Below the pieces are notes generated by a model, which saw only the letters and a program-made list of their open reading frames with translations, did no database searches and was not told where the DNA came from. A stretch of DNA of 64,000 nucleotides from Alectoria sarmentosa (taxonomy: Eukaryota > Ascomycota > Lecanoromycetes > Lecanorales > Parmeliaceae): positions 22,189-86,188 of the forward strand of contig WOGZ01000134.1 of NCBI GenBank assembly GCA_009733775.1, written 5' to 3'. The stretch's first letter is position 1; each line of letters starts with the position of its first letter. Shown here in pieces: positions 44,238 through 55,037 of the stretch. The position numbers and the translations under genes are program-made.

Positions 44238-45568
44238 ATGACATTCCCCCGCAATTCTCTTCGCGCTTTCTTGCAGCACGCTAAGACGAACCTCTTCAAA
44301 GCAATTCATGAAGAGCATAGAATAAATATTGTGGTTGGGAATGAGTCTGCGGGTCTTCTCTTCTACCGTCCATGGTATATCAGCAGCTACACTGACATTC
44401 GTTAGACCTTGACTCCCTAACATCCTCTCTTCTCTACGCCTACGTCAAATCCATCGCTCCTCCACAAAATAATTTCTCGCCCATCTACGTTCCTCTGTTG
44501 AATTTACCTACTTCGGGTCTCCGCCTCCGCCCCGAGTTCACCGCCGTCTGTATATACGCAAATATCGCAATTGATCGTCTGATTACCCTGGACGATCTAC
44601 CAAGCCAGTCAAAGCCATTGAGGAGTGTGCGGTGGATATTAGTGGACCACAATAAGTTACAGGGAGACCTGGGCCATCAATACTCATCGAGAGTGCAAGG
44701 GGTGATAGACCACCATGTGGAAGAGAATGCCGTGCCCGCAAGTACAGATCCCGAACCGCGGGTGATCGAGAAGTGCGGCTCTTGCACCAGCCTTGTCGTC
44801 CGCCAATGCAAGCCTGCGTGGGACAGCATATCGAGCTCCTCACTGTCAACTGGTGCTGCTCATGGACAAGGAGAAGTCTCAATAGATGACAGTGCAGTGA
44901 CCAAGGTCTGGGACGTACAAGTCGCTAAAATGGCACTTGCTAGCATACTGGTTGATACGGCCAATTTGACAGCGCCTGGCAAAGTTGAGCAGGTGGATCG
45001 GGACTCGGTGGACTACCTTGAAGCAAAGATTAAAATTTCGCCTAAAGACGCAAGAACTTGGAATCGGGACCGTTTTTACAAGGAAATTGACGAAGCCAAG
45101 AGGGACATTAGCAGCCTTGGCCTCACCGAGATTTTGATCAAAGATTACAAAGGGTGGACGGAGAATGATGCGAAATTGGGAATAAGCTCCGTCGTGAAAC
45201 CCTTGGATTTCTTGGTTCAGAAGGCGGGTGAAGAGAAGCTGCCATCTTTTGAGAATCAACTGCTACAATTCATGGACGATCGAGACCTATCAGTGTTTGC
45301 GATCATGACAACATCCACATCTTCAGAAGGTGAATTTCAGAGAGAGCTGCTTGTTCAGGCTCGTTCATCTGCCTCTTCTTCGGCGATCAACTTCGCAGAG
45401 CAAGGTGCTTCTGACTTCCAGTTAGAGGATGTCAATATCAAAGGCGTTTCGATGCAGGATAAGTCAGGACAGCTCTGGAGAAAAGTATGGCTACAGAGGG
45501 ACGTGAGCAAAAGCCGAAAACAGGTGGCACCACTCCTCCGAAAAGCTATGATAAGCCCGAATGAGTGA
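44238..45568 (+). CDS. PPX1: exopolyphosphatase (DHH/PPX1 family)
   Basis: Removes terminal phosphates from polyphosphate in the cytosol or mitochondria. Two exons: 44238-44352 and 44406-45568; 425 aa. The 53-nt intron (GTCTTC donor, TTCGTTAG acceptor) is required because the first catalytic motif spans it: VVGNESADLDSL. The metal-binding motifs follow: ILVDHN (about residues 117-121) and VIDHHVEE (about 138-145), then the DHHA2-type C-terminal domain (ASILVDTANL, KLGISSVVKPLDFL, MDDRDLSVFAIM). An upstream in-frame ATG at 44187 exists, but the start at 44238 (MTFPRNSLRAFLQHAK) fits the family better. Confidence 0.95.
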
Positions 45569-45814
45569 CCATCTGTCTGTCTCTCATTCCACGACCACCA
45601 CAAAACCTTGGCTCAAGCCACCTGAACCACGAATAGCCATATTGCTGGTATTTAATTTCTATGTTTCATGCAGTGATAGTTCCTTGTGATCCCTCAATTC
45701 GGTTGTATTAAAGATCCCAAGCCACGACACCATGGTGCTATCCCCACTACATATGCCAAAGCATGTGATTTCGAGCCGTCCGCCGCTCAAAATCACGTAC
45801 TCAACCCACAAGGT

Positions 45815-47085
45815 TCAGCCGATCTCCGCTCGAGGGCCACGTGGATCGAACAATTCTCCAGGTTTGTTCTCCGCCGGGAGCTCACCAGCCCTTCTCTCTG
45901 CCCGCTGTTGGGGCAGTGTATTAAAATCTGGATCATTCGGCACCGCATAATTTTTCATTAAAACTTCAGGTCGTGTCTTCGATTGGCGCCGCATAAGGTA
46001 GAAGAAGCCAGCAAGAATCGCCAATCCGATGGGTACCCCAACACCAACCCCTGCGCCAACCCCAACGGCCACATGGCTGTCTGAGCCACTACTGGGAATA
46101 AGTTTTGGCGTCGCTGCAAGGGTGCTACCCGTCGCCGGTGCGTTCTTAAACCAGAGACTGCTGCCCTGATTGGTCACAGCTGACTTTGGCAGTGTATAGT
46201 TGGCGTAGTAGGCACTAGAATGACCGCCATCGTTCGTGTTGATGATGGTAATTTGGTATTTGAGATAGCAATTGCAACCCGGGTCTCCTGGCTCCCAGCT
46301 CACGCCGATGCATGAAGCGTCACTAGCTGCTGAGGGTTCTAGTACATAGGTATCACAAAGTCTTAAGCACCCTTCGAAGGTATCTGCGTGGACAGCTGGA
46401 AGATCATTGCCCGGATAGTTGGTGCTGCATTGAATTTTGTAGCTGCTTTCGGTAGCATCTGTATATGAGGTACCGTCGAGATCTGGACATGGATAAGTTG
46501 GAGTACTGACCGCAGCAGAAGTTGCGCTGGTTCCCGAGCTGGTTATGGCGGGCGTTGAGCTGGGACCAGTGATCGTTGTCACGACTGTTGCCACTCCCAA
46601 GAAAAACCCTTTAGATGAAGTACTGCAACAGGCGGTACTGTTGTTTTCTTCATAGCAGCAGAACTGGCCCTTTCCGCACGATGATACACGATTGTCAACA
46701 CCGGTAGCTGATATATCATAATCAGCCAACATTTCGATTTCAAATCCAAGATTTGCTCCTGGCCTTCTGAGTTGTACGTACCAGTCAAATTGTTTTGGCA
46801 GATCTTAAGACATGCTGTCGTATTGTCCCACAAAGAATCCGTACAGAACCCGGTCCACACTACTGGATCGGGGTGGGGATTGTTGGCGGGCTCGCAAACG
46901 CCGTTACTTAGACAGATCCAACCTGACTGACAACAGTTACTGGTCGGAGCTGAGGGGTCGCAAGGGAAATATTCTGGCTGCTGGATTTCGTCGATATTGA
47001 AACATTGATCACCGTTCGAAGCTAGTGCCACGCTGTACACTGCTATCAAGGTGGCGAGTGCAGAACGAAAAACAGGGTTAGGCAT
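45815..47085 (-). CDS. Cys-rich extracellular protein with one membrane segment
   Basis: Two exons: 46782-47085 and 45815-46707, joined in phase across a 74-nt intron (GTACGT...ATCAG) so that NNLTATGVDNRVSSCGKG reads through; 398 aa. Signal peptide MPNPVFRSALATLIAVYSVA. The ectodomain has many Cys (CQSGWICLSNGVC, GFCTDS, GKGQFCCYEENNSTACCS), then a Thr/Ser linker, then CLRLCDTYVLEP...SWEPGDPGCNCYLKY, a PAN/apple-like Cys cluster by appearance. A Gly/Val membrane segment (GVGAGVGVGVPIGLAILAGF) and a short cytosolic tail rich in Pro/Glu follow. This layout is common for plasma-membrane sensor-like or wall proteins in filamentous ascomycetes. Function unknown. Confidence 0.87.
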
Positions 47086-47810
47086 TTTTGAGGTTTGAAG
47101 GAAGTCAGGGGAGGCTTTTACAGAAAAAGGTGCCCTCGAGAAACATCAAATATGAAAGAGGGACACGCCCGAACAAGAATCAAGGCTACATCGTTAGAAA
47201 TACCTCGCCGTCAGGACACATGCATGAGGGATTAAGGTCTCGTGAGCCGAGGGAGTTGCATAGGAAAGGCCCCTTAAGGAAGCAGTTGTCACATATGAGA
47301 AAGAGGGTGGGACTGATGCTTTAAGGGACCCAAGCCATTACAAAGGCTGAGGTTCGTTATCAGAACAAGGCTGACCAAAGACACGATGGATATCGGAAAA
47401 TGATATGGTTCAGCATAGACCAGTGGAGGATTGCAGCCTTGGAAGCGCGCAGATACCTGTCAAGAGCCGGTGCTTGTATTTGTATATGATTAACGGAGAT
47501 TGGGACTGTTGCAGAATCTCAAACTTTTCAGCTCGTAAGCTGCATATGAGTGCTGCAGAAAATGCTCTCCTAATTTCCGTTGACGGGCATAAAAGGCTAT
47601 GTTTTCAGAGTGAGACAGGAAGTGCCAGTGACGGTGCCCGTGCCGTGCTCCGCCGAACAGGAGGGATAAGATATGGTAGGTATGGCCAGGACTGAGGCTC
47701 TCCAACCAGATTTCTTCTGATAGGGCTGACTTTCGGGATCTTCCGAGAGATCCGGACCGAGGAACCTACATACAACGTAACAAACATCCCAAGTCCCATC
47801 CTTCACTGCC
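47086..47810. other. intergenic, no gene seen
   Basis: About 725 bp between two divergent genes (the Cys-rich membrane protein and the PBP2-like protein). Only short frames. Confidence 0.5.
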
Positions 47811-48947
47811 ATGCCTTCCTCTCCGGCTCTCCGTATAGGCTACGTACCTGGTCAGTCTCTATGCTCCTCTCCTCTCCCACCACTTCAGCATCCCACTACC
47901 CTTCTCTCCTCTCCCACCACTTCAGCATCCCACTACCCTTTCCTTCGCCCACCCCACGCCTTCCTCAACAACGCCTGCTAAAAACTGAAGAGCATTTCTC
48001 CACCCCCCTCCACTTCGCCTGCTCGCACTTCTCGCTACCATGCACTCTCGTCCCATTCCCTTCCGGCACAGGCCACATGATTACATCCCTTCAATCGAAT
48101 GAGATAGATATCGGCGTTGGACTCACAGAAGGCTGGGTAGCTGGGCTCGGCAAGGCCCAGGCGGAGAGCAAACATGCAGGTTATAAGATGGTAGGAACGT
48201 ATGTGGAAACGCCACTGTGTTGGGCCATAAGTGCAGGAGCCAACAGAGAGGATGTGAAGGGTGTAGAGGGGCTGAAAGGGGGAAAGATGGGCGTTAGTAG
48301 GATTGGTAGGTAGGTGCGTTTTCTAACCCCCTTTCTCATTGCCGCAACTGCTGTCACCGTGTTCTGCACATTCAATCTTGACTGAAATCCGAATCAGTGG
48401 CTCTTACGTAATGGGCTTCGTCCTCGCCGACACCCACAAATGGCTTTCCTCACCTTCCACCTCATCCTCCTCGGCATCCACGCCCTTCAGCATCATCCCC
48501 CTACAAACCTTCACCAGACTCCGCGAAGCAGTCAACGATGGCATCGCCGACTTTTTCATGTGGGAGCACTTCACCTCGAAACGCTATTACGACAACGGTG
48601 AAATCAAACGAATTGGCGAGATCTACACCCCGTGGCCGAGTTGGCATATAGTCGCTAGGCCCGAGGTTATTGGAGACGAGAGAATGGAAGAGGTGCTTGA
48701 GAAGGTGAATCTGGGGATCAAATATTTTGAGGAACATCAGGAGGAAGCAGTAGGGTATATTAGTACCAAGCTGGATTATTCCGCTGAGGATGCGAGGGAG
48801 TGGTTGAAGACTGTAAAGTTTGCAGAGGACGTGAGGGGTGTGAGGGGGAGTGTGGTGCAGGAGACTGTGACGGTACTCAAGAAAGCAGGGGTGTTGGGGC
48901 AGGAGGTGGGAGTTGAGGAAATGGTTGGAATTCGGAGGAAAGAGTGA
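47811..48947 (+). CDS. periplasmic-binding-protein-like (PBP2) protein, Ca3427 type
   Basis: Cytosolic protein with the type 2 periplasmic binding fold, related in appearance to Candida albicans Ca3427 and to NMT1/SsuA-type ligand binders. The ligand is unknown. Three exons: 47811-47850, 47991-48309, 48398-48947; 302 aa. The first intron (140 nt) splits the N-terminal strand GYVPEHFSTPLHFA; the second (88 nt) splits GVSRIGSGSYVMGFVLA. Ligand-site-like motifs: FPSGTGHMITSLQSNEIDIG, GLTEGWVAGLGKAQ, DFFMWEHFTSKRYYDNGE and PWPSWHIVARP. No signal peptide. Intron 1 contains a direct duplication of 37 bp. Confidence 0.87.
47871..47944. repeat. tandem 37-bp duplication inside an intron
   Basis: Two near-identical copies beginning CCTCTCCCACCACTTCAGCA at 47871 and 47908, within intron 1 of the PBP2-like gene. 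The intron is long for this window (140 nt), consistent with a recent duplication. Confidence 0.8.
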
Positions 48948-50485
48948 ACGGCGATGATCCCAGAGCGTTCGAATTTCTGGTACTTTGCCATTTATTCGAG
49001 ATCCCGCTCCAATCCTACGCAGGACACTGCACCTGTCCGAGACGGTTCTCTGTCTTTGAAATTTGGATAGGCAACTCTGAATGCGATCGTGTTGCGGAGC
49101 GAACATGTGAATATGAGCTTCTTAAACACCCACACCAGTCCTGTATAAAGCGTCTTGCAAATTGATCAGAAGACGGCCAAAGATTCAGAGCTGGAGGAAA
49201 GTCGAATCTGGATGGCAAGTTTGAGTAAATAAAGAAGTTGCTAGATGTACCATTTCGTGCAGGGATGACAGATGTTTTTCAGCGGCCATGAGAAATAGTG
49301 TGTACGAGCTATGGGCAGAGGCGTTGATGACTAGAAAGCGAGATCAACTAAGTCCTGAGTAGTAGCAACGACACTTACTCATAGATGGTCACCTCGCCTC
49401 GTAAGTTTGGGTTCGCCCCAGTTTCGATCGAGCACTACTCTTGGTCCCATTACGGCTATGACCCTCTCATTGAAGACGATTCAAACGTATCAATATATCC
49501 CACCAGCCATGATCGTAATATACTGTATTGGTTGGGGAAAGTGAGGGTCTTGGGGGGAGGGGGGTTGTCCTTGGGCTCATATTTCAGTCTGAAGGGCAAA
49601 ATGGAGCTGTAAACTACCAACGCACTGCAGGCCTTTCGCTCCAGCAAAGTCAAGTAGGCACCCCCACTGGTGCTGCCATTGAAACCTCAAAGACATCTCG
49701 AAAGGCAGTGAACCAAATTATTATGTAACAAACGTGTGGAGGTGGGTGTGTTGGCGCCTCAGTAGCATCCCGGACAGGAACGTATCAACTTCCCCATACA
49801 GAAAGATGTGCTCTGAGAGACGAAGTTCAAATATCACAACACAGACGGTCCCAAGGTACCTGGTGCAGGATGACACTATTTGGTATCCTCTCAACTCTTT
49901 TCATTGAGGATTAGCCTCAAATCGGCGTTGCCAAAATGAGCTCATCAGGACCGCTCAGTGAACGTTTTCGGGTTCGAAAGCCGTGACAAGCAAACACGGA
50001 CGCGACGACGAAGGCGACCTTCTCCATTTGTGATATGTTGCACATATTCCGTTGGTACATACGGAATCATGAGATCATAACGAAGCAGATGTACATAAGC
50101 GCCCTACGCGCACGACGCGAGGCAGTGTGAAAACCAACCACCAACGAACCCGGGATCTGGATTGAAAGCTGTTGACCCAAGACCCGCCTAAGTTCGCGCT
50201 GAGTGGTCGCTGGTGGTCAACCCTCGAATGAGTCTTTCAATCCTAGACCATCAGTCTTTTTTTGATATCTGAGATCAGGAAGTTTTCCATCTTCAGGTCA
50301 GGGACGCAATGATCCGGCCTGATTTCTTTGGGATGCCAGTTAGACCGTTCTCTGTGCATTCGTGTGGTATAAAGTGGACGTGCTGCTCAGTAGTATTGAA
50401 GAACGTTGACAGGAAATTCTCGGTAGGTAGCTACGACCTTTTTGCCTCGGCGATGTCACGCAAATGTTGACCATCTGATTCTTTG
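48948..50485. other. intergenic, no firm gene
   Basis: About 1.5 kb between two converging transcripts. A 75-aa frame at 49385-49612 (plus) has no recognisable match or splice partner. A poly-G stretch lies at 49553-49563. Confidence 0.45.
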
Positions 50486-51228
50486 TCATGATTTCTTCGC
50501 TCCGCTAAAATCGCTGGCTTGTAGATTCCGCGTCATGCTTGGCAACTTCACTCGGAGCCCGTCTAGAGCCTTATTCATTTTGACCTGGCATCCTAATCTC
50601 GAAGTTTCAGTCAAGCCAAATGCTAAGTCCAGCATGTCGTTCTCATCGTCGTCTGGTTCGTCCATCTTCTCGAACATGTCGTCAGATTCGACGATGACAT
50701 GGCAGGTCGAGCAGGCGCATGATCCACCGCAGGCTCCTGATCAATACTGTCAACGCGAGCTACTAACACTTATGCCCCACTGGTGATTCACCTTCCATCT
50801 CCAGCTCTTCTGATTGCGCTATATCCAGCAAATTGTCCCCTTGAGCTACCTGAAACTTGTGCTCTTCCCCTTCCTTGTCGATGAAAGTGACGTTTAGCCT
50901 GTAGAAGCCAACGCGTCAGTTGGCCTCTTTGCAGGCTTTTTTCTGTTGCCCTAGGTACTCACTCTTCGCCAGGCTTTGGGGGCGTGAGATGGCCATGCAT
51001 AGCGATAGGGGACGTTGAAAATCTTCGTCGAGCTCTTGAATGTAGTATCTGCCTGCCAACATCACCTGTCGTTCTTGTGGGTCTTTCTCTCAGGTGCCAG
51101 ACTGAAGCGTCACTGCCACAGGCTAGTGATGATGCTGCATGTCGAGAGGGAGGTAGAGCAAATGTTGTAGCGTAACTTGATCGACAGCATACTCCCACAG
51201 CACGAGGTATCTGGCGAGCTATGTACAT
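50486..51228 (-). CDS. YAH1: mitochondrial [2Fe-2S] ferredoxin (adrenodoxin type)
   Basis: Electron carrier for mitochondrial iron-sulphur cluster assembly and haem A/ubiquinone synthesis. Three exons: 50963-51228, 50792-50898, 50486-50736; 207 aa. The first exon gives a basic, Arg-rich mitochondrial presequence (MYIARQIPRAVGVCCRSSYA). The ferredoxin domain follows: LNVTFIDKEGEEHKFQV, then the cluster ligands in GACGGSCACSTCHV (C127, C133, C136) and C174 in TETSRLGCQV. DDDENDMLDLAFGLTE is the typical Yah1 surface patch. Introns of 63 and 55 nt fall in phase. I start at 51228, not at the upstream ATG (51294), because the latter adds an acidic leader unlike a presequence. Divergent from UGO1. 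Confidence 0.95.
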
Positions 51229-51437
51229 GCTCGACGCCTCTGAATCGCAATCGTCTGAAGCTTGGATAAATGAAAGTTGTTTGTCTATCGGCATTCTGGG
51301 CCAGAAAAGATTGATATGATGACAACGGAAAGTGCAAGCGCCGACTCGCCGAAACTTGCTCTCCGCCGATTTAGAATCAAGACAAAGGATCCATCGTCTT
51401 CTTCCTCACGTCTACTTTGAGAGTGTAGCCAAGAACG
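51229..51437. promoter_or_regulatory. shared divergent promoter of YAH1 and UGO1
   Basis: 209 bp between the two start codons of genes for mitochondrial proteins. Both promoters must lie here, or within the 5' leaders. No clear TATA or CCAAT element is visible to me. Confidence 0.5.
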
Positions 51438-53007
51438 ATGTCTACTCCGCGAGAGGGCCCGAATCCTTTGAGACCCTATTATGTACCTCCTTCGGTGGGT
51501 TTGAGGGGGCCTCAGAATGGAACCTTAGCCATGAATGCCGGCAGCAAGCATGTCTCCTCTACGTCAACAAACAGCTTTGGCTCCTCGGCACGAAATATCC
51601 TGGCGGATATGGACTATACAGACTACATGCCTGAGTCTTCGCCCTCGTTCACGGTGGTTATAAAGGGACTAGTAGAACAGGCGATATGGAAATATACCAG
51701 CGTGTTCCTGGCGCAGCCATTCGAGGTAGCGAAGACAGTTTTGCAGGCCCAGGCTGGCAGCCAGGCCCAGAAGTCAATAGCAAAGGATAAGGTTGCGGAT
51801 GATATCGGTAGGAGACCTGGCAGCTATCGGCGGGATTCTTTTGAGGTACGGAGAAACTCCAGCAAATTTACTGTTCCTGGCTGATCAAAGTGCCCAGATG
51901 TTTTCTGATGACGATTCGGATCCCGACTCTCCTTCCTACTTCACTTCCTCAGCACCTCTCGCACATACACCAACTAGGCGTTCGCGGACACGGCAACGGC
52001 ATGGCTCTTCAGAACCAGACGGTGTCCCACGAGTCCACACGCCCCAACAGCCTCCCTCAAAACCACCCCCTTCTACTCACACTCTCGACCTGAAATCATC
52101 TTCCTCAGTATCAGCTGTACTATCTTCTCTCTGGGCAGCAGAAGGCTCTTGGGGAATATGGAAAGGCACCAACAGCACCTATATCCACTCGATTCTTCTT
52201 AATACAATTACCTCCTTCGTTCGATCTTTCTTTTCCGCATTCTTGGCGCTGCCGGACCCTGGACTCTCTTTCACGGCAGCTCCATCACTCTCCTACGCTG
52301 GAGGTCTCGACATATTATCTTCCCCTTTACCGTCGGCCTCGCTAGCCGTAGCCGTCTCTGCTGCTGGCTTAGCAGGCATGATACTTGCCCCTCTGGACAT
52401 GGCACGCACGATGCTCATCCTGACACCTTCAACGCACCCACCCAGGTCGATACTTGCGACCTTGAAGACACTACCTAGCTGGACATTGCCTTTTTCAATC
52501 GCTCCAGCGGCCATGCTGCATTCTACGATACCCACCCTAATCTCAGCTTCGACACCTTTGTTCCTGCGCTCTAAGCTTGGCATAGACCCGGTACTTACTC
52601 CTAACATGTATTCTATTGCAACATTCGTTGGGCAAGCATTCGAGCTCGTGGTAAAGCTTCCGATCGAGACTGTACTTAGGAGAGGCCAAATGGACGTTGC
52701 CCGCTCCACCAGTAAAGGGAAGGAAATGCAAACAATTGTTGAAGTCGGGCCTTATCGTGGTTTGTTTGGAACCATGCACTCGATCGTCTACGAGGAAGGC
52801 GAAAGAGGTCCTCCGGTAGAATTGGTGAAGGGCAAAATAGAAGCACCGGCCATGCAAGTTGCAAGGGTTGCGCTAGACAGGAAAGGAAGTAAAGGCCAAG
52901 GGTTTGCGGGGCTTTGGAGAGGATGGAGAGTGGGGACGTGGGGACTGATGGGTGTATGGGGAGCAGCGACGTGGGGAGGAGTAGGCGGGAAGGGTGGAGA
53001 ATTCTAA
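51438..53007 (+). CDS. UGO1: mitochondrial outer membrane fusion factor Ugo1-like
   Basis: Modified mitochondrial carrier protein linking Fzo1 and Mgm1 in mitochondrial fusion. Two exons: 51438-51845 and 51898-53007; 505 aa, phase-0 join across a 52-nt intron (GTACGG...GCCCAG). The N-terminal region is Pro/Ser-rich (MSTPREGPNPLRPYYVPPSV). First carrier-like repeat: YTSVFLAQPFEVAKTVLQAQ. A charged Ser/Asp/Pro insertion follows. Later segments (SLWAAEGSWGIWKGTNSTYI, MILAPLDMARTMLIL, FVGQAFELVVKLPIETVLRR, GPYRGLFGTMHSIVYEEG) have the degenerate carrier signature typical of Ugo1. The C-terminus is Gly/Trp-rich (FAGLWRGWRVGTWGLMGV). Confidence 0.88.
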
Positions 53008-53186
53008 TGCTTTGCTCTGATCTTCTAACGCATATTCGTGGTCCTTGACTGCAAGGAGCCATGGCGTTTTCTGGTGGTATGGAGCATTACGTACTACATG
53101 TACAACGATCCTCCTCTCAGATAAAATATTCTTTCAAAGATTTCGGAGATGCAACTATGATCTCCTCGTAACAATGAATTGTCATC

Positions 53187-54848
53187 TCAGGCCTCCTTAC
53201 CCTCTCCATTCTTCTCAAGCTCGACCTTCTTCTCAATCTTGCCCTTCCCAGCATGACCAATATATTCCAACCACCCCTCCTTAGTCATTTTCGTAGCTTT
53301 CTCCTCCTTCTTGGCCGTACTTCCAACCATTCTCTGCGCCTCTACAGCCTTCTCACGTACGTGAGTAAACGCATTGAACATCTTAATCACTCCCCTCTCC
53401 GCCGTCTTCCTCAGTTCCTTCTCGTGCCGCTGATGCGCAAAGACAGATCCCATCTCCTCGAATTCATAGATCCCAAGGGTCGATTCATCCATACCTCCCA
53501 CCACTTCGCCACGAATCTCTCTCAACATCCCATCAGTTTGCATCTCCGACGCTCCCTTTTCAACCTTCTGCCTCCTCATCTCTGCCCTAGCTTTCTTCTC
53601 CAGCTTCAAATCAGCGAGCGCCTCGTCCGCTTCTTTGGCATCCGCACTACGCGCGAGGATGGGGTTTGCGCGTTGTGTTTTAGTGAGTTTGTAACCTAGT
53701 ATTCCGGACATGGAAGATGCGAAGGCGTTGGGGTCGTCGGATTTGAAGTTTGCCTTCTTTTTGTTGTCTGGATGGGGCTCGTCATCCGAGTCAACCGCAT
53801 CGTCGGAAGCCCATTCCATTGACGACTCGGAGCTGAAGGCCGATTCGAGATCAGATTGCAGCCAATCTCTTTTGAAGCGCGCTTGGGCTTCGGCCGGGGC
53901 TTTGAGCTGGGCTGCTCGGATCTCTTCGTCCTCGGGTTCAGATTCCTCGCCCTCTTCGTCTTCGCTTGGGTAGGTTTTGTCATCGGAGGAAAACTGGTCT
54001 CCGAAGAGGTTGCGGTCTCGACTGACGAAATTGTTATCGTCTTCGTCTTCATCCTCTGATTCCTTTCCCTTGCCTGAGGTCTCTGCCGAGGGCGGGGTTA
54101 AGGCTACAGCTAGAGCTGCCTTTGAGGCTGTTTCTACATCTGTGTCGGCGATGTCTGCGATAGAGATATTCCCTTCGTCGGGCGAAGACAATTCAGAGCT
54201 GGAGAGCTCCTGCTTCTGGGCGAGAATTTTGCTTGGTCCTGCCTTTGTAGCTTTCACGGCGGGAGCTTGGCCAGCAGAAGAACCTGTGCCTTTACTAGAG
54301 ATTTCCTTTTGCTTGGTGGCCCGATTGACGGACTTTGCTGTTGAGGTCTTGAGGGGCTGATTCTTGGTAGTGACGGCAGGAACTTCATTGGCGGATGACA
54401 CCGGCGTTTTGAGGTGGACTTGTCGCTCTTTGACGTATTTCTTAACGCGCCGAGGTTTGGGAGTATTCCCAGGCTCGACCTGTGCCTTCTTGAGGCTCAA
54501 CGAGGGAACTTGGTCAGCAGAATCCTCGAGAGTCATGGGGACAATAGGCTGCATAGGATGTGTGCTATATTTAGGCTCAGAAGCTAGTCCAGCTTCAGAG
54601 TTGAAACTGTCTTTGGCAGAGTATTCTGAAATGTCGCTGCCGGTATGCTGCTTGTAGACGTTTCTGGTGGATGTTTTGGCGATGTTGTCCATCGTACGGG
54701 TCTGCTGGTCCCCGAGCTGCATGGCTGCTGGGTGGTCGATGGACGATGACAGTACATAGTTGGAGTGGTGCCGTTTGTGCGATTTGCTGAAAGTCGTATC
54801 AGTGTGATTGTCTTCGATACGCTTGCGCTTCGCATTTACAAATGCCAT
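53187..54848 (-). CDS. RRP15: ribosomal RNA-processing protein Rrp15
   Basis: Nucleolar factor for maturation of 27S pre-rRNA and the 60S subunit. Single exon, 553 aa. The N-terminal 330 residues are low-complexity, basic then strongly acidic (SEDEDEDDNNF, SEDEEGEESEPEDEE). The Rrp15 domain starts at about 370: DPNAFASSMSGILGYKLTK, RANPILARSADAKEADEALA, KLEKKARAEMRRQKVEKG, GIYEFEEMGSVFAHQRHEKE, LRKTAERGVIKMFNAFTHVR. It ends in a Lys/Glu-rich tail. The extended acidic N-terminus makes it longer than yeast Rrp15 (about 250 aa) but ordinary for filamentous fungi. Divergent from SRP54 with 189 bp between starts. Confidence 0.9.
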   Translation of the reverse strand: MAFVNAKRKRIEDNHTDTTFSKSHKRHHSNYVLSSSIDHPAAMQLGDQQTRTMDNIAKTSTRNVYKQHTGSDISEYSAKDSFNSEAGLASEPKYSTHPMQPIVPMTLEDSADQVPSLSLKKAQVEPGNTPKPRRVKKYVKERQVHLKTPVSSANEVPAVTTKNQPLKTSTAKSVNRATKQKEISSKGTGSSAGQAPAVKATKAGPSKILAQKQELSSSELSSPDEGNISIADIADTDVETASKAALAVALTPPSAETSGKGKESEDEDEDDNNFVSRDRNLFGDQFSSDDKTYPSEDEEGEESEPEDEEIRAAQLKAPAEAQARFKRDWLQSDLESAFSSESSMEWASDDAVDSDDEPHPDNKKKANFKSDDPNAFASSMSGILGYKLTKTQRANPILARSADAKEADEALADLKLEKKARAEMRRQKVEKGASEMQTDGMLREIRGEVVGGMDESTLGIYEFEEMGSVFAHQRHEKELRKTAERGVIKMFNAFTHVREKAVEAQRMVGSTAKKEEKATKMTKEGWLEYIGHAGKGKIEKKVELEKNGEGKEA

Positions 54849-55037
54849 CGTGGGTTTGAAGTGATAAATGAAGAAGCATTGGAAAGTCGTAGAAATTTTG
54901 ACTGCCGGCGGGGCAGTTTTACGCGTTCTCGGTTAAGCCCCCCCCTCCAACATCATACTTGTTACCAACCACAGGAAGGACTTGGAGGACACTTAGGAAG
55001 CAGTCTCTATCGATGTGCTTGTCACCTTCGCTGCAAT

